Source of the DNA: Debaryomyces hansenii CBS767
Lineage: Eukaryota > Ascomycota > Pichiomycetes > Serinales > Debaryomycetaceae
Direction of reading: 5' to 3'
DNA: 64,000 nt
NCBI RefSeq assembly: GCF_000006445.2
Contig: NC_006048.2
Span: forward strand, 1,674,001 to 1,738,000
The notes below the pieces were generated by a model, which was not told the DNA's origin, made no database searches, and saw only the letters and a program-made list of their open reading frames with translations. The position numbers and the translations under genes were made by a program. This document shows, in pieces, positions 1 to 9,328 of this stretch. The stretch's first letter is position 1. The number at the start of each line of letters is the position of its first letter.

Positions 1-2412
1 ATACAATCAGAACTTAAAACGAAATTAGGGGAAGTATCTAGTGAAATCAATGATATACTTAGTCTTAAGTCAGAGAAAGTTGAATATAAAAATAGTCTTA
101 CAAAGAAAAAGGAGGAATTCAACTATCAGGAATTAGAATTGAATTCACAATTGCGTGATATTTTAATTAAAATTGACGAATTAGCTTCCCAACAAAGAGA
201 ATCTAATAAGCAAAGAAAATTAAGAGAGAATGTAACTATGTTGAAAAAATTGTTTCCTAAAGGAGCTGTAAAAGGAATTGTATACGATTTAGTCCGCCCA
301 GCTCAGCACAAATACGAGGCAGCACTTCTGACCATCTTAGGTCGAAACTTTGACGCTATTATCGTTGAGACAACTTCAGTAGCCTATAAATGTATTGAAA
401 TTTTGAAAGAAAGAAGAACGGGGGTTGCTACGTTTATTCCATTAGATTCTATTGTTAATGATTCACTTAATTTGAATTATTTAAGGTCAGTACACCCTTC
501 AGCTCAACCGGGTATTGATATTTTAGAATATGACGACACATCTTTAGAACAAGCTATACAATATGTTGTTGGTGACACATTGGTTGTGGAAAATATTGAA
601 GTAGCCAGAAGTATAAAATGGGGTTCTGGTAAAAAATTGGATAATAAGATGGTTACGTTAGAAGGATCTGTCATTCATAAGTCTGGATTAATGACTGGTG
701 GTCAGCAACAACAAAAATCTAACAAGACTCTATCATGGGATCAAAATGAATGGAATAGTTTAAGTAACCTTAAGGAGGACTTGAGCGAAAAGTTGACGAA
801 ACTTAATGACGAGAAACCAAAAGAGCTTGAGATCAACTTGGTAACTGATGAGATAAGTCAACTTGACGATAAACTTCCATTATTAAGAGCTCAAAAAGCT
901 AATATTGAAAGGGTTATAGAAGACAGACAAACTGAAATTAATTTCCAGAAAGAGCTTATAGAAGAATTTGAAGTAAATATAGAAAGTAAAGTTGAATTAT
1001 TGGAAATTAATTCCCAGAAGATAGGAACCGTAGAGGAAAAAATAAAGCAGTTACAAGAAACTGTGTACCATGACTTCTGTGAGAAACTTGGCTATGAAAA
1101 TGGTATTGAAGACTATGAAAACTTGCATGGGTCTACCTTAAGAATTAGAGCAAAAGAGAGAACTCAATATTTGAAGGCAATTGATACTTTATCTAACAAA
1201 TTAAATTTCGAAAAAGAAAAGTTAGCAGAAACAGAAAGTAGAGAATCTGTGATGCAACAACAATTAAACTTATTAGAAGAAAGTGTTGGAGGGATTTTAT
1301 CTGAGAAGGAAAGTATTGAGGAAAGGATTGACAACCTCGAAGCTGAATTACAGGTACTTCAATCAGAGAAACAAGACTTAGAAACTGAATTAAATTCCAT
1401 GCTTAAAGTTTCAAAATCCTTGGAAAATAATGTTAACGACTCTAACAATGAATTAAAAAATTTGAATAAGGAAATCACAAGTATGGAAGAATCTATTCTA
1501 AAAGTAGATACCGAGAGAGTTAATATTTTGAAAAATTGCAAGATTGAGTCTATTAACTTGCCATTGAAGGACGGTCTTTTAGACTCGATCTCTATTAGTG
1601 AAAATACTGACCTGCTTATCAAAGATATATACGACATAGAAGTTGATTATTCCTTGTTGAGTGAAAAGCTTAGAGAATCATTCAATACAAAAATTGAAGC
1701 TGAATTAAAAGCTAGACTAGAGCAAGTTATTGAAGATATAGAACAGTTAACACCCAATGCCAAAGCTGTTCAAAGACTCAAGGAGGTTGAAACCAAATTG
1801 AAAAGCTTTGATAAAGACTTTACTAAAGTCAGACAGCAAGAAAATAAAATCGTAGAGAAATTTAATACGGTTAAAGAAAAGAGATACGAATTGTTTTCAG
1901 AGGCTTTCAGTCATATATCGGGCCAAATTGATTTTATCTATAAGGAATTGACCAAATCATCCACATCCCCTCTTGGAGGGTCTGCTTATCTAACATTAGA
2001 AGATGAAGAAGAGCCTTATAATGCTGGTATAAAATATCATGCTATGCCTCCTATGAAGCGTTTCAGAGATATGGATTTATTATCTGGTGGTGAGAAAACC
2101 ATAGCAGCTCTTGCGTTATTATTTGCTATTCATTCATTCCAACCTTCACCTTTCTTTGTTCTAGATGAAGTTGATGCTGCATTGGATAACTCTAATGTTA
2201 ACAAAATTGCGAATTACATAAAAAAGTATGCTGGTCCTAACTTCCAATTCATTGTAATTTCTTTGAAGAGTTCCTTGTTCGAAAGATCAGATGCGTTAGT
2301 TGGAATATATAGAGAACAAAGAGAAAACAGCTCCAAAACAGTTACATTAGATTTGAGAGATTATTCCGAAGAGGAAGTACCTATTGCTAATGCTAGTGTG
2401 TCAGTTGCTTAA
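1..2412 (+). CDS. SMC1: SMC1, cohesin ATPase subunit (3' part; 5' end outside window)
   Basis: The frame is open from base 1, so the gene starts upstream; 803 codons are present. In order they encode the end of the first coiled coil, the SMC hinge (about codons 80-230, with GAVKGIVYDLV and FIPLDSI and the hinge glycine motif SGLMTGG), the long return coiled coil, and the C-terminal ABC half-head with signature motif LLSGGEKT and Walker B FFVLDEVDAALD. The hinge resembles Smc1 rather than Smc2, Smc3 or Smc4. Smc1 pairs with Smc3 through the hinge and the heads to form the cohesin ring that holds sister chromatids together. The Walker A half-head (roughly 420 residues, judging from the family length of about 1,225) must lie upstream. 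Codon 328-330 is CTG at a position that is serine in S. cerevisiae Smc1, which supports the CUG-Ser code. Confidence 0.96.
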   Translation: MQSELKTKLGEVSSEINDILSLKSEKVEYKNSLTKKKEEFNYQELELNSQLRDILIKIDELASQQRESNKQRKLRENVTMLKKLFPKGAVKGIVYDLVRPAQHKYEAALLTILGRNFDAIIVETTSVAYKCIEILKERRTGVATFIPLDSIVNDSLNLNYLRSVHPSAQPGIDILEYDDTSLEQAIQYVVGDTLVVENIEVARSIKWGSGKKLDNKMVTLEGSVIHKSGLMTGGQQQQKSNKTLSWDQNEWNSLSNLKEDLSEKLTKLNDEKPKELEINLVTDEISQLDDKLPLLRAQKANIERVIEDRQTEINFQKELIEEFEVNIESKVELLEINSQKIGTVEEKIKQLQETVYHDFCEKLGYENGIEDYENLHGSTLRIRAKERTQYLKAIDTLSNKLNFEKEKLAETESRESVMQQQLNLLEESVGGILSEKESIEERIDNLEAELQVLQSEKQDLETELNSMLKVSKSLENNVNDSNNELKNLNKEITSMEESILKVDTERVNILKNCKIESINLPLKDGLLDSISISENTDLLIKDIYDIEVDYSLLSEKLRESFNTKIEAELKARLEQVIEDIEQLTPNAKAVQRLKEVETKLKSFDKDFTKVRQQENKIVEKFNTVKEKRYELFSEAFSHISGQIDFIYKELTKSSTSPLGGSAYLTLEDEEEPYNAGIKYHAMPPMKRFRDMDLLSGGEKTIAALALLFAIHSFQPSPFFVLDEVDAALDNSNVNKIANYIKKYAGPNFQFIVISLKSSLFERSDALVGIYREQRENSSKTVTLDLRDYSEEEVPIANASVSVA

Positions 2413-2473
2413 TGTCATATATAGTAGATTATATAATATTCCAAAATAAGTTGCAAAATTATTTCTTAATATA

Positions 2474-2481
2474 TCACGTGA
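2474..2481. promoter_or_regulatory. TCACGTGA palindrome (Cbf1-type E-box)
   Basis: A perfect 8-bp palindrome lies 73 bp upstream of the TRM2 ATG, in the short SMC1-TRM2 gap. bHLH factors such as Cbf1 bind this class of site in yeasts. Binding here is inferred from sequence only. Confidence 0.45.
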
Positions 2482-2502
2482 ATTATAATTTTTAAGAGTA
2501 AG

Positions 2503-2520
2503 ATGAGAGTCTTGTTATAG
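2503..2520 (+). other. Short uORF ahead of TRM2
   Basis: ATG followed by four sense codons and a TAG, ending 33 nt before the TRM2 ATG and in the same frame. It is a uORF only if the TRM2 transcript starts upstream of 2503, which cannot be seen here. Confidence 0.35.
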
Positions 2521-2553
2521 GTGAAGCTACTTGATATTACCTACTTGAATGCT

Positions 2554-4302
2554 ATGTCTCTAGGTTCGAGAAAGTTCCAAGAATTTCGACGTCTTGGTAG
2601 ATTTTTAGGGTTCCGATGTATTTCTGGTCGGACATTTATCACATCTAAGAAAATATTCAATTCACGAAGCATTCAAATAGATGAAAGTCAAACATCATTT
2701 CCAACTACGAATAACCACAGTGTACCTAAGGTAATCAAGAGATACACTAAGAGAACGAAAAGGGATACTGTTGATAAGACATCGAGGGAAAATATTTTAA
2801 TATTGGAAATTAATCAGTTATTGAAGAAGCATGATGGATATTTAACATTTGATTCCATTAGAAATATGGATACATTGATAGAAGCATTCCTTTATTCTTG
2901 GAACAGGCCGAATGTTGAATTAAGTGATATAGGTATTATATTCCAGACATCAGAGGGTGACGGTTTGGCTATTGTCCCAAAATCTGCATATACCCCTGAA
3001 ATCATTGGTCAAAATCAAATTGAAGATAAATATACAGTTGTTAAGGTACCGAAAACTATAGTGGGAGATAAGGTGGCAATCAAATTATTAAGGCATCATG
3101 AGTTGTATGCCGAAGCTGAATTAATTAAAGTATTGAATTCAGGATCTACAGATAGTAATCGTAAAGATGAGTTAGTGATATGTGATAAATTTTCAACTTG
3201 CTCAGGCTGTCAATTTCAGATGCTTCATTACGAGGAACAACTTAAGTTCAAGAAAGCAGTTATACAGAGGGCATATAATTTTTTCTTTCCAAGATTATTC
3301 TCGAAGTATAATGAAGACTTTGGAAATATAATAGAATCACCAATGCAGTACGCATATCGAACGAAGTTGACGCCTCATTATGAATCATCTGGAGGAAAGG
3401 GTCGCGGTCATGATATCAATATTGGGTTTAATCATGTTAATCCTACGAAACAGACGGTAGATGTGGAGTATTGTCCGATTGCTTCACCAGCTGTGAATAG
3501 AGCTTTACCTTCTGCAAGAGCCAACGTGAGATCGAAATTAATGGAAGCCATAGGGAATCCGAATACTAGTTCCAAAACAAGAGCCTCCCGGGGTGCAACA
3601 TTATTGTTGAGAGATAGTATTCGGATAAATCATCAGACTGGGGAATATGAACGTGTATGTCTCAATAGCCATAAAAACATTATAACTGAAAAGATAGACG
3701 ATTTTGTTTTCCAATTTCCAGCATCAGAATTTTTTCAGAATAATAACAGCATATTGTCACACGTCTTAGATTACATTAGGTTTCAGATTCACAAGAAACC
3801 AAATTCATTTAAATATATCGTTGATACCTACTGTGGCTCTGGTTTCTTTGGGATATCTTTGTCTAAAGATATCCCAGAAGATGGCAAAGTTTTTGGAATA
3901 GAAGTTTCAAGATTATCAATAGAACATGCGGTTCATAACGCGAAATTAAACGGACTATCAGTTCCAGAGAGAATACAATTTATTGAAGGAAATGCAAATG
4001 CTATATTTACCAATAAGGAATTCATCAATTCTGGAATAATTGGTCAAGATTCAATAGTTATAATCGACCCATCTAGAAAAGGGTCAAATAAAAAGTTTAT
4101 GGAGCAACTTTTAGAATTCAAACCGAAATTGATTATTTATGTTAGTTGTAACGTTTTCACACAAGCTAGAGATCTTGCAGATTTCGACGATCTTCAATCG
4201 GAGCATAATTGCAGATACAAAATCCAAGACATAGTTGGGTTTGACTTTTTTCCGCAAACTAAACATGTCGAAAGTATTGCAATATTAGAATTGGAAGAAT
4301 AA
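2554..4302 (+). CDS. TRM2: tRNA (uracil-5-)-methyltransferase TRM2
   Basis: This enzyme methylates U54 of tRNA to ribothymidine with S-adenosylmethionine. The frame stays open back to a GTG at 2521, but the first ATG is at 2554, giving 582 residues (S. cerevisiae Trm2 is about 639). Seen in the sequence: a basic N-terminus with many Arg and Ser residues that could target mitochondria; a TRAM-like segment around residues 125-195; a cysteine cluster (CDKFSTCSGC) as in RumA/TrmA enzymes; a SAM-binding loop DTYCGSGFFGISL; and the motif VSCNVFTQARDL with the nucleophilic Cys. The gene is tail to tail with SGD1, with 110 bp between the stops. A five-codon uORF and an E-box palindrome lie just upstream. 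Confidence 0.93.
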   Translation: MSLGSRKFQEFRRLGRFLGFRCISGRTFITSKKIFNSRSIQIDESQTSFPTTNNHSVPKVIKRYTKRTKRDTVDKTSRENILILEINQLLKKHDGYLTFDSIRNMDTLIEAFLYSWNRPNVELSDIGIIFQTSEGDGLAIVPKSAYTPEIIGQNQIEDKYTVVKVPKTIVGDKVAIKLLRHHELYAEAELIKVLNSGSTDSNRKDELVICDKFSTCSGCQFQMLHYEEQLKFKKAVIQRAYNFFFPRLFSKYNEDFGNIIESPMQYAYRTKLTPHYESSGGKGRGHDINIGFNHVNPTKQTVDVEYCPIASPAVNRALPSARANVRSKLMEAIGNPNTSSKTRASRGATLLLRDSIRINHQTGEYERVCLNSHKNIITEKIDDFVFQFPASEFFQNNNSILSHVLDYIRFQIHKKPNSFKYIVDTYCGSGFFGISLSKDIPEDGKVFGIEVSRLSIEHAVHNAKLNGLSVPERIQFIEGNANAIFTNKEFINSGIIGQDSIVIIDPSRKGSNKKFMEQLLEFKPKLIIYVSCNVFTQARDLADFDDLQSEHNCRYKIQDIVGFDFFPQTKHVESIAILELEE

Positions 4303-4412
4303 ATTGTCATTTACATGTAAATAATCTTGTACATATTAGAAAGTCACATAATAAAATGCAAAATATATTTTATATATACTTCTATAAATGCTGATACTAT
4401 ATTACACATTAT

Positions 4413-7337
4413 TTACAGATCATCACCAGCTTTCAAAAATTCATCTATAATATCACACATAGCATCCACACCCCATTCAATCCTTCTACGTTGCTTTTTC
4501 CCACTTATAAAATCGCTCGCTTTAACTTTGTCCTGTAAGAAATATTGAAGACCTCTCAATAAAGTTTGCTGTTCCTGGGCTTTTATTAGCCTCTCAATTA
4601 GTATCTTATCATCATATTTTTGCTCATACATATTCTTGCCTGCTTTTGACCCAGCCAACCCAGCTCCAACAGAGTTAATCTGAGATTTTTTACCAACATG
4701 ATCTAAAAATACTAATAGTATCAACTCCAAAAATAAAACAGTATCATTTGATGCTATCAAGAAATTAACAGATTTCAAGATATGTAATGGTAAAGAGCCT
4801 TCTGCTAATAAATAACCAAAAAATCTTCCCAAATTCGAAATTCTCTTCAATCTCGATTCGTCATCCTCATCGTTTGTATCAAAACCCAAGAAGTCATCTG
4901 TTTCTTCATCAGATCCATTACCATCAGTACCTTCAAAGTCTTTGATTAAATCCCAGAGCATGAATTGAAAGGTTTTTCTGTTTGAATGATTATCACAAAG
5001 CTTACTAGCTAAAACACCATAATAGGGATTCCAAGCTGGCTCTATACCCGTACAATGAATCAATACTCGAGGAATTTCTCTCTCTTGTGATCTCTTTAAT
5101 GCTAGTTTATCTAACTTCGTTAAAGCATCAACATAATCATTAGCTGACATGATTGAAATGAAAATTGCTCTTCTAATATCAGTATTCATTCTTTGAGACC
5201 TAGCTAATTCCATCCAATTTGGTTCAGTATTGTCCAATATATCATTTACCGCTTCTTCGTTGAAAGTTGATTCTGTTTTGTTTTGAATGGAATCATGTCC
5301 CTTCCAAGCTGAACCAACCAACCACCATTTACCTCTTGTATTTACATTATGAATATCATCTAAGGTAACTTGGATTGGGTCGCTAAATTTATTATTATTA
5401 ACACTACCCAAAAATTTCTTCAATGTGATAGTCAATTGATGACTTGCTTCATTAGTGTTTTTCAATTTATTGTTTTTCAAGGATGCGATAGTTTCTAACA
5501 AGAATTGTGTTCTTGTATTCAATTTCTCCGACAGCATAGAAGAGGAAACATTATTAGTCAACAACACAATTTCCTTCAAAGCTGTTGGGTCATCAGTTCT
5601 CATTTGATTTCCAGAATTTCTAATTATTCTTAATAACAATTCCGCATTCGTTTCATTTAAATCATTAATTAAAAATTTAATTACATCATAAAGCAACTTC
5701 GATGAAACTAACTGAAAAGTGTAAACCGCAGATAAGAGTGAGACAATATTAGAAATCTCTTTTCCTTTAGTAGGTTGGTCATAGTAGCTATCAAATTTTT
5801 CAATTAAAGTCTGAATGAAAAGCGCACCAAATTCAACTCCTTGTAAACGATAAATAGCAACCACAAGAGTAGCATGCAAATAAACAAACGTATCTAATAA
5901 TCTCCCCTGTTGTACGATACTTTCTAATACAATAGAAGTTAAATTTTCACTTACTAGATGCCTTGGGTTTGACAAATACAAAGAGCTGATTTCATTAACA
6001 ATTGAATTAATGTTTGCTTCAGATAATTTATTTAATGGGCCTTTAATAGATTTGCGTAATGCCATAACCTCGGGAGAAATCTCACTTGATTCTAATGCCA
6101 ACTTCCGACGTAATGCTGGTGGGATATATTTTTTTGGAGCTCCTTCTTCGTCTTCAGAATCATCCCCTTTAGCGCTACTAGCTACAGGTGCAATATATGG
6201 ATTCTCTTTGACGCGAGGTTTTTCGTCATCATAATCTGAAAGTTCATCTGATTCGCCATGTAAGTCTTCGTCATCATCATCAAAATCTCCCTCACTTATA
6301 TCATCATCCGAAGAGAATGGAAGATTTGATTCACGTTTAGATTTAGAATGCGAGGTTTCCTTTTCACGCTTATTGTCACTAGCATATCCTTCGTCATCCA
6401 TGAAATCTAAATCCAACCCATCTAGCAAACCATCGATTCCGTCATCCTCGCCTGATTTTGGTAATTTGGATTTCTTCCCATTCTTCAAACCTAATTTTTT
6501 AGCATAAAATGCCATATCGTCTTCATCACGCTTCATCAACTCACGATCATGGGGTGATACAAATGTTGCTTCTTTTTCCTTCTTCAACTTCGTATCCTTT
6601 TTTGATTTATCTTTTTTTTCTTCCTTTAATGCTTTTAATTGCGCTATTGGGTCCTTATTTTTATTTACTTTGCTTTTATTGTCTTTCAAAGCTTTCAATT
6701 GAGCAATTGGGTCTTCAGCTTTCGATATCTCTCCGTTCGCTTTTGCCATCTTCATTTCCTTTAATTTCTTAAGCTTGGCCAATGGATCTTCGTCATCTGA
6801 CTCATTACTCTCATCAAAACTGTCTTCATCAAAATCTTCTTCGTCAAAATCTTCTTCACCTATGCTATCATCATCAAAGTCATCATTATTCTCGCTAAAT
6901 CCACCAAAATCATCAACGTCTTGTTCACTGAATTCGTCATCTTCTAGGTCGTCTGCTTTGACAATCTTAATTGACAGATCCTTAGAGCTTTTCTGTACAT
7001 TCTTAGCTTCCTTCAATGCACGTAGTGCGGCTAGAAGATCATCCCTCTTCAGTTCTGCCTTAACATTTTTAGCTTGCATAGTAGCTGGCTTTTTATTTGA
7101 TAATTGTTTACTCTTCTTCTGTTTCTTTAACTGTCTCTCTTGTTGTCTTTTTTCTTTCCTAGATATTGGTTTTACTTTTCTTTTCTTATCATTAATCTTA
7201 TGATCAAACTTTGTATATCTGGAACCATCATCAACATAATCCCCTTTATCTTCTTTGGTTTTTATTTGATCCATAATCAGAGATGGAATTCTTATTTCGT
7301 GAGATTCATCATCTCCTCTTGACCTATTTACTGCCAT
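4413..7337 (-). CDS. SGD1: SGD1, nucleolar MIF4G/MA3 protein (NOM1 family)
   Basis: Sgd1/NOM1 proteins act in the nucleolus in 40S subunit biogenesis; yeast SGD1 was found as a suppressor of osmotic glycerol defects. The first ATG is at 7337 (974 residues); the frame runs back to a TTG at 7355, which I reject as a start. Order of parts: a basic stretch near residues 50-80 rich in KKQKKSK; strongly acidic blocks around 140-180 and 300-390; three copies of a DPIAQLKALK-like repeat near residues 183, 209 and 229; a MIF4G helical domain from about 425 to 640; and an MA3 domain from about 715. It is divergent from MSP1 across 181 bp. That promoter has RRPE- and PAC-like elements typical of ribosome-biogenesis genes. 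Confidence 0.93.
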   Translation of the reverse strand: MAVNRSRGDDESHEIRIPSLIMDQIKTKEDKGDYVDDGSRYTKFDHKINDKKRKVKPISRKEKRQQERQLKKQKKSKQLSNKKPATMQAKNVKAELKRDDLLAALRALKEAKNVQKSSKDLSIKIVKADDLEDDEFSEQDVDDFGGFSENNDDFDDDSIGEEDFDEEDFDEDSFDESNESDDEDPLAKLKKLKEMKMAKANGEISKAEDPIAQLKALKDNKSKVNKNKDPIAQLKALKEEKKDKSKKDTKLKKEKEATFVSPHDRELMKRDEDDMAFYAKKLGLKNGKKSKLPKSGEDDGIDGLLDGLDLDFMDDEGYASDNKREKETSHSKSKRESNLPFSSDDDISEGDFDDDDEDLHGESDELSDYDDEKPRVKENPYIAPVASSAKGDDSEDEEGAPKKYIPPALRRKLALESSEISPEVMALRKSIKGPLNKLSEANINSIVNEISSLYLSNPRHLVSENLTSIVLESIVQQGRLLDTFVYLHATLVVAIYRLQGVEFGALFIQTLIEKFDSYYDQPTKGKEISNIVSLLSAVYTFQLVSSKLLYDVIKFLINDLNETNAELLLRIIRNSGNQMRTDDPTALKEIVLLTNNVSSSMLSEKLNTRTQFLLETIASLKNNKLKNTNEASHQLTITLKKFLGSVNNNKFSDPIQVTLDDIHNVNTRGKWWLVGSAWKGHDSIQNKTESTFNEEAVNDILDNTEPNWMELARSQRMNTDIRRAIFISIMSANDYVDALTKLDKLALKRSQEREIPRVLIHCTGIEPAWNPYYGVLASKLCDNHSNRKTFQFMLWDLIKDFEGTDGNGSDEETDDFLGFDTNDEDDESRLKRISNLGRFFGYLLAEGSLPLHILKSVNFLIASNDTVLFLELILLVFLDHVGKKSQINSVGAGLAGSKAGKNMYEQKYDDKILIERLIKAQEQQTLLRGLQYFLQDKVKASDFISGKKQRRRIEWGVDAMCDIIDEFLKAGDDL

Positions 7338-7395
7338 CTGAGACTCGTTCTGCAATTATTAGTGTCTATCAAATCGATCAAGTCATCTCGTCTTA

Positions 7396-7406
7396 ATAAT
7401 TTTTCA
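7396..7406 (-). promoter_or_regulatory. RRPE-like element with adjacent PAC-like sequence
   Basis: Read towards SGD1, the promoter has TGAAAAATTAT (one mismatch to the RRPE consensus TGAAAAATTTT). It is followed within a few bases by ACGAGATGA, a weak match to the PAC motif. The pair is usual upstream of rRNA-processing genes in yeasts, which fits SGD1. The distance is about 60 bp from the ATG. Confidence 0.4.
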
Positions 7407-7518
7407 GTTTATCTATAGTCGTGCACATTTCAGTTGTGAGTTCATAGTCCTCGGCCAGAACAGAATATATAAAGAAATAGCCTTCTATATTGAAGACCAT
7501 AGTGGCAATCAATATATA

Positions 7519-8619
7519 ATGAATAGATTTAAGATAGACCTTGGTAAATTCAAATTTGATATTAAGTTTTTAGGAGACTTATTTCTCCTTACGGGAGCTG
7601 GTCTCTCTATGTATTATATAATGAATCATTTGCTTAACGAGTCACTTGGAGAAGGTTCAGTCAAGAACAGAGAATCTAAGAAAAAGGGGACAGGTGTATT
7701 ACGGAGGATGCAAGCCACAAACCCAGAATTAAAGAATGTTACATTTAATGATTATGAGAAATCGTTACTAAGCTGTCTAATTACACCTGAAGATATTTCG
7801 GTTACGTTTGGCGATATTGGAGGGTTAAAAGATATTATAGACGAACTAAGAGAAGCAGTTATTTTACCTTTAACTGAACCAGAGTTATTTGCTGCACATC
7901 TGTCATTGGTGCAGTCGCCAAAAGGTGTATTATTCTATGGTCCTCCAGGTTGTGGGAAAACAATGCTCGCAAAGGCAATTGCGAAAGAAAGTGGAGCCTT
8001 TTTCTTGCTGATCCGAATGTCCACCATCATGGACAAATGGTATGGGGAGTCAAACAAGATTGTAGACGCTATTTTTTCGCTTGCCAATAAGTTGCAGCCA
8101 TGTATCGTATTCATAGATGAAATTGATTCCTTTTTGAGAGATAGATCATCAAACGATCATGAAGTGAGTTCCATCATCAAAGCCGAATTTATGACCTTAT
8201 GGGATGGATTAATGTCCAATGGAAGAATAATGGTGATGGGTGCAACTAATAGACGTGAAGATATAGATCAGGCTTTCATGAGAAGATTACCAAAACAGTT
8301 TCCGATTGGGAGACCAGATGCATCCCAAAGAAGATCAATTCTCAATAAGATATTGAAAGATTCTAAGCTAGATGAAGATGATTTCGATTTGGAAGCTATT
8401 GTTTCTAATACTAGAAGTTTTAGTGGTTCTGATTTGAAAGAACTTTGCAGAGAAGCTGCCTTGAACTCTATGAGAGAATTCATTAGAGATAACTATAAAG
8501 ACGGTAAAAAATTGACTAAGGACACTGAGCCTGAAAGTACACCTAAAGTCAGACCTTTAAGGACAAGTGATTTCTTGAAAGGTTTCAGTGAAACGATCCC
8601 TTCTTCTACCGTCGATTGA
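7519..8619 (+). CDS. MSP1: MSP1, outer-membrane AAA ATPase extractase
   Basis: Msp1/ATAD1 extracts mislocalised tail-anchored proteins and stalled precursors from the outer mitochondrial and peroxisomal membranes. It has 366 residues against 362 in S. cerevisiae. Seen: an N-terminal membrane anchor (about residues 17-36), a linker, Walker A GPPGCGKT at 141-148, pore-loop WYG at 174-176, Walker B FIDEID ending near 203 with the catalytic Glu, and paired arginine fingers around 255-256. Residue 164 is encoded by CTG (8008-8010) at a position that is serine in the family motif FISIRMS, a second sign of the CUG-Ser code. It shares a short divergent promoter with SGD1. Confidence 0.95.
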   Translation: MNRFKIDLGKFKFDIKFLGDLFLLTGAGLSMYYIMNHLLNESLGEGSVKNRESKKKGTGVLRRMQATNPELKNVTFNDYEKSLLSCLITPEDISVTFGDIGGLKDIIDELREAVILPLTEPELFAAHLSLVQSPKGVLFYGPPGCGKTMLAKAIAKESGAFFLLIRMSTIMDKWYGESNKIVDAIFSLANKLQPCIVFIDEIDSFLRDRSSNDHEVSSIIKAEFMTLWDGLMSNGRIMVMGATNRREDIDQAFMRRLPKQFPIGRPDASQRRSILNKILKDSKLDEDDFDLEAIVSNTRSFSGSDLKELCREAALNSMREFIRDNYKDGKKLTKDTEPESTPKVRPLRTSDFLKGFSETIPSSTVD

Positions 8620-9328
8620 TATGAGCTCGAACCCTATATATATGTAATATACAACCTATTTATTGACTGTATAGAAATATGATGAGTGTTACCCGCATCT
8701 ATCAACTCGACTTCACCACTCTGAAAAAAACTTTATACTTCTTCATATTAAACATTTTCTTCTTTATTCTACAAATACATCAATATAGTTGATAGAATTA
8801 GTATATATTTCTAATAAACGAAATATAATAACGTTTTCATTCATCGTTTTGTTTTCTACCCATTTTCTTCTGTTTTGCATTTTATTTGACTATTGGAACT
8901 GTCAGCAGTTTTGAACTTCAACTGAAGTATATATATATATATATATGAGAATGCAACTGTATATAGTTGGCTTCTTCGAAGATCCTTATACCTTTTCCTC
9001 CGTGGTATAATGATTCAAAGAGAAACCTAGATAAATGATTTCACAGCTAATTTGGCTTTTACTCTTCAGTAACAATAGGAAAATTACGCTATGGGAGTAG
9101 AACTGGCGATTGTTAATTGCCAGCTATAATTAGCCTGATACATCTTTTAATAATTGTAGAAATACGTGTAAATTTGAATTCAGTAGTTGTTTTGCTGTTT
9201 ATGAATTGCCACACTATAAAGTGCGACCGATAAGCAATCTCAGCTACTAATGTGTTTTACTTCTTTTGTATCTAATTATTTTTGAAAAGATAGAAATTGA
9301 TAAGTAATTCTTGGACAATTAGTTTAAC
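8620..9328. other. Intergenic, MSP1 3' flank and YME2 promoter
   Basis: 709 bp, AT-rich, with no supportable ORF or tRNA. It holds a TA dinucleotide run of 19 bp (8928-8946) and several short T-runs. Nothing else was recognised. Confidence 0.6.
8928..8946. repeat. (TA)n microsatellite
   Basis: A 19-bp uninterrupted TA run about 380 bp upstream of YME2. It is likely to vary in length between strains. Confidence 0.8.

Noticed and set aside
6775..7203. 142-codon Ser-rich frame opposite SGD1
   Set aside because: Antisense shadow of the acidic SGD1 N-terminus; Asp/Glu codons read as Ser on the other strand.
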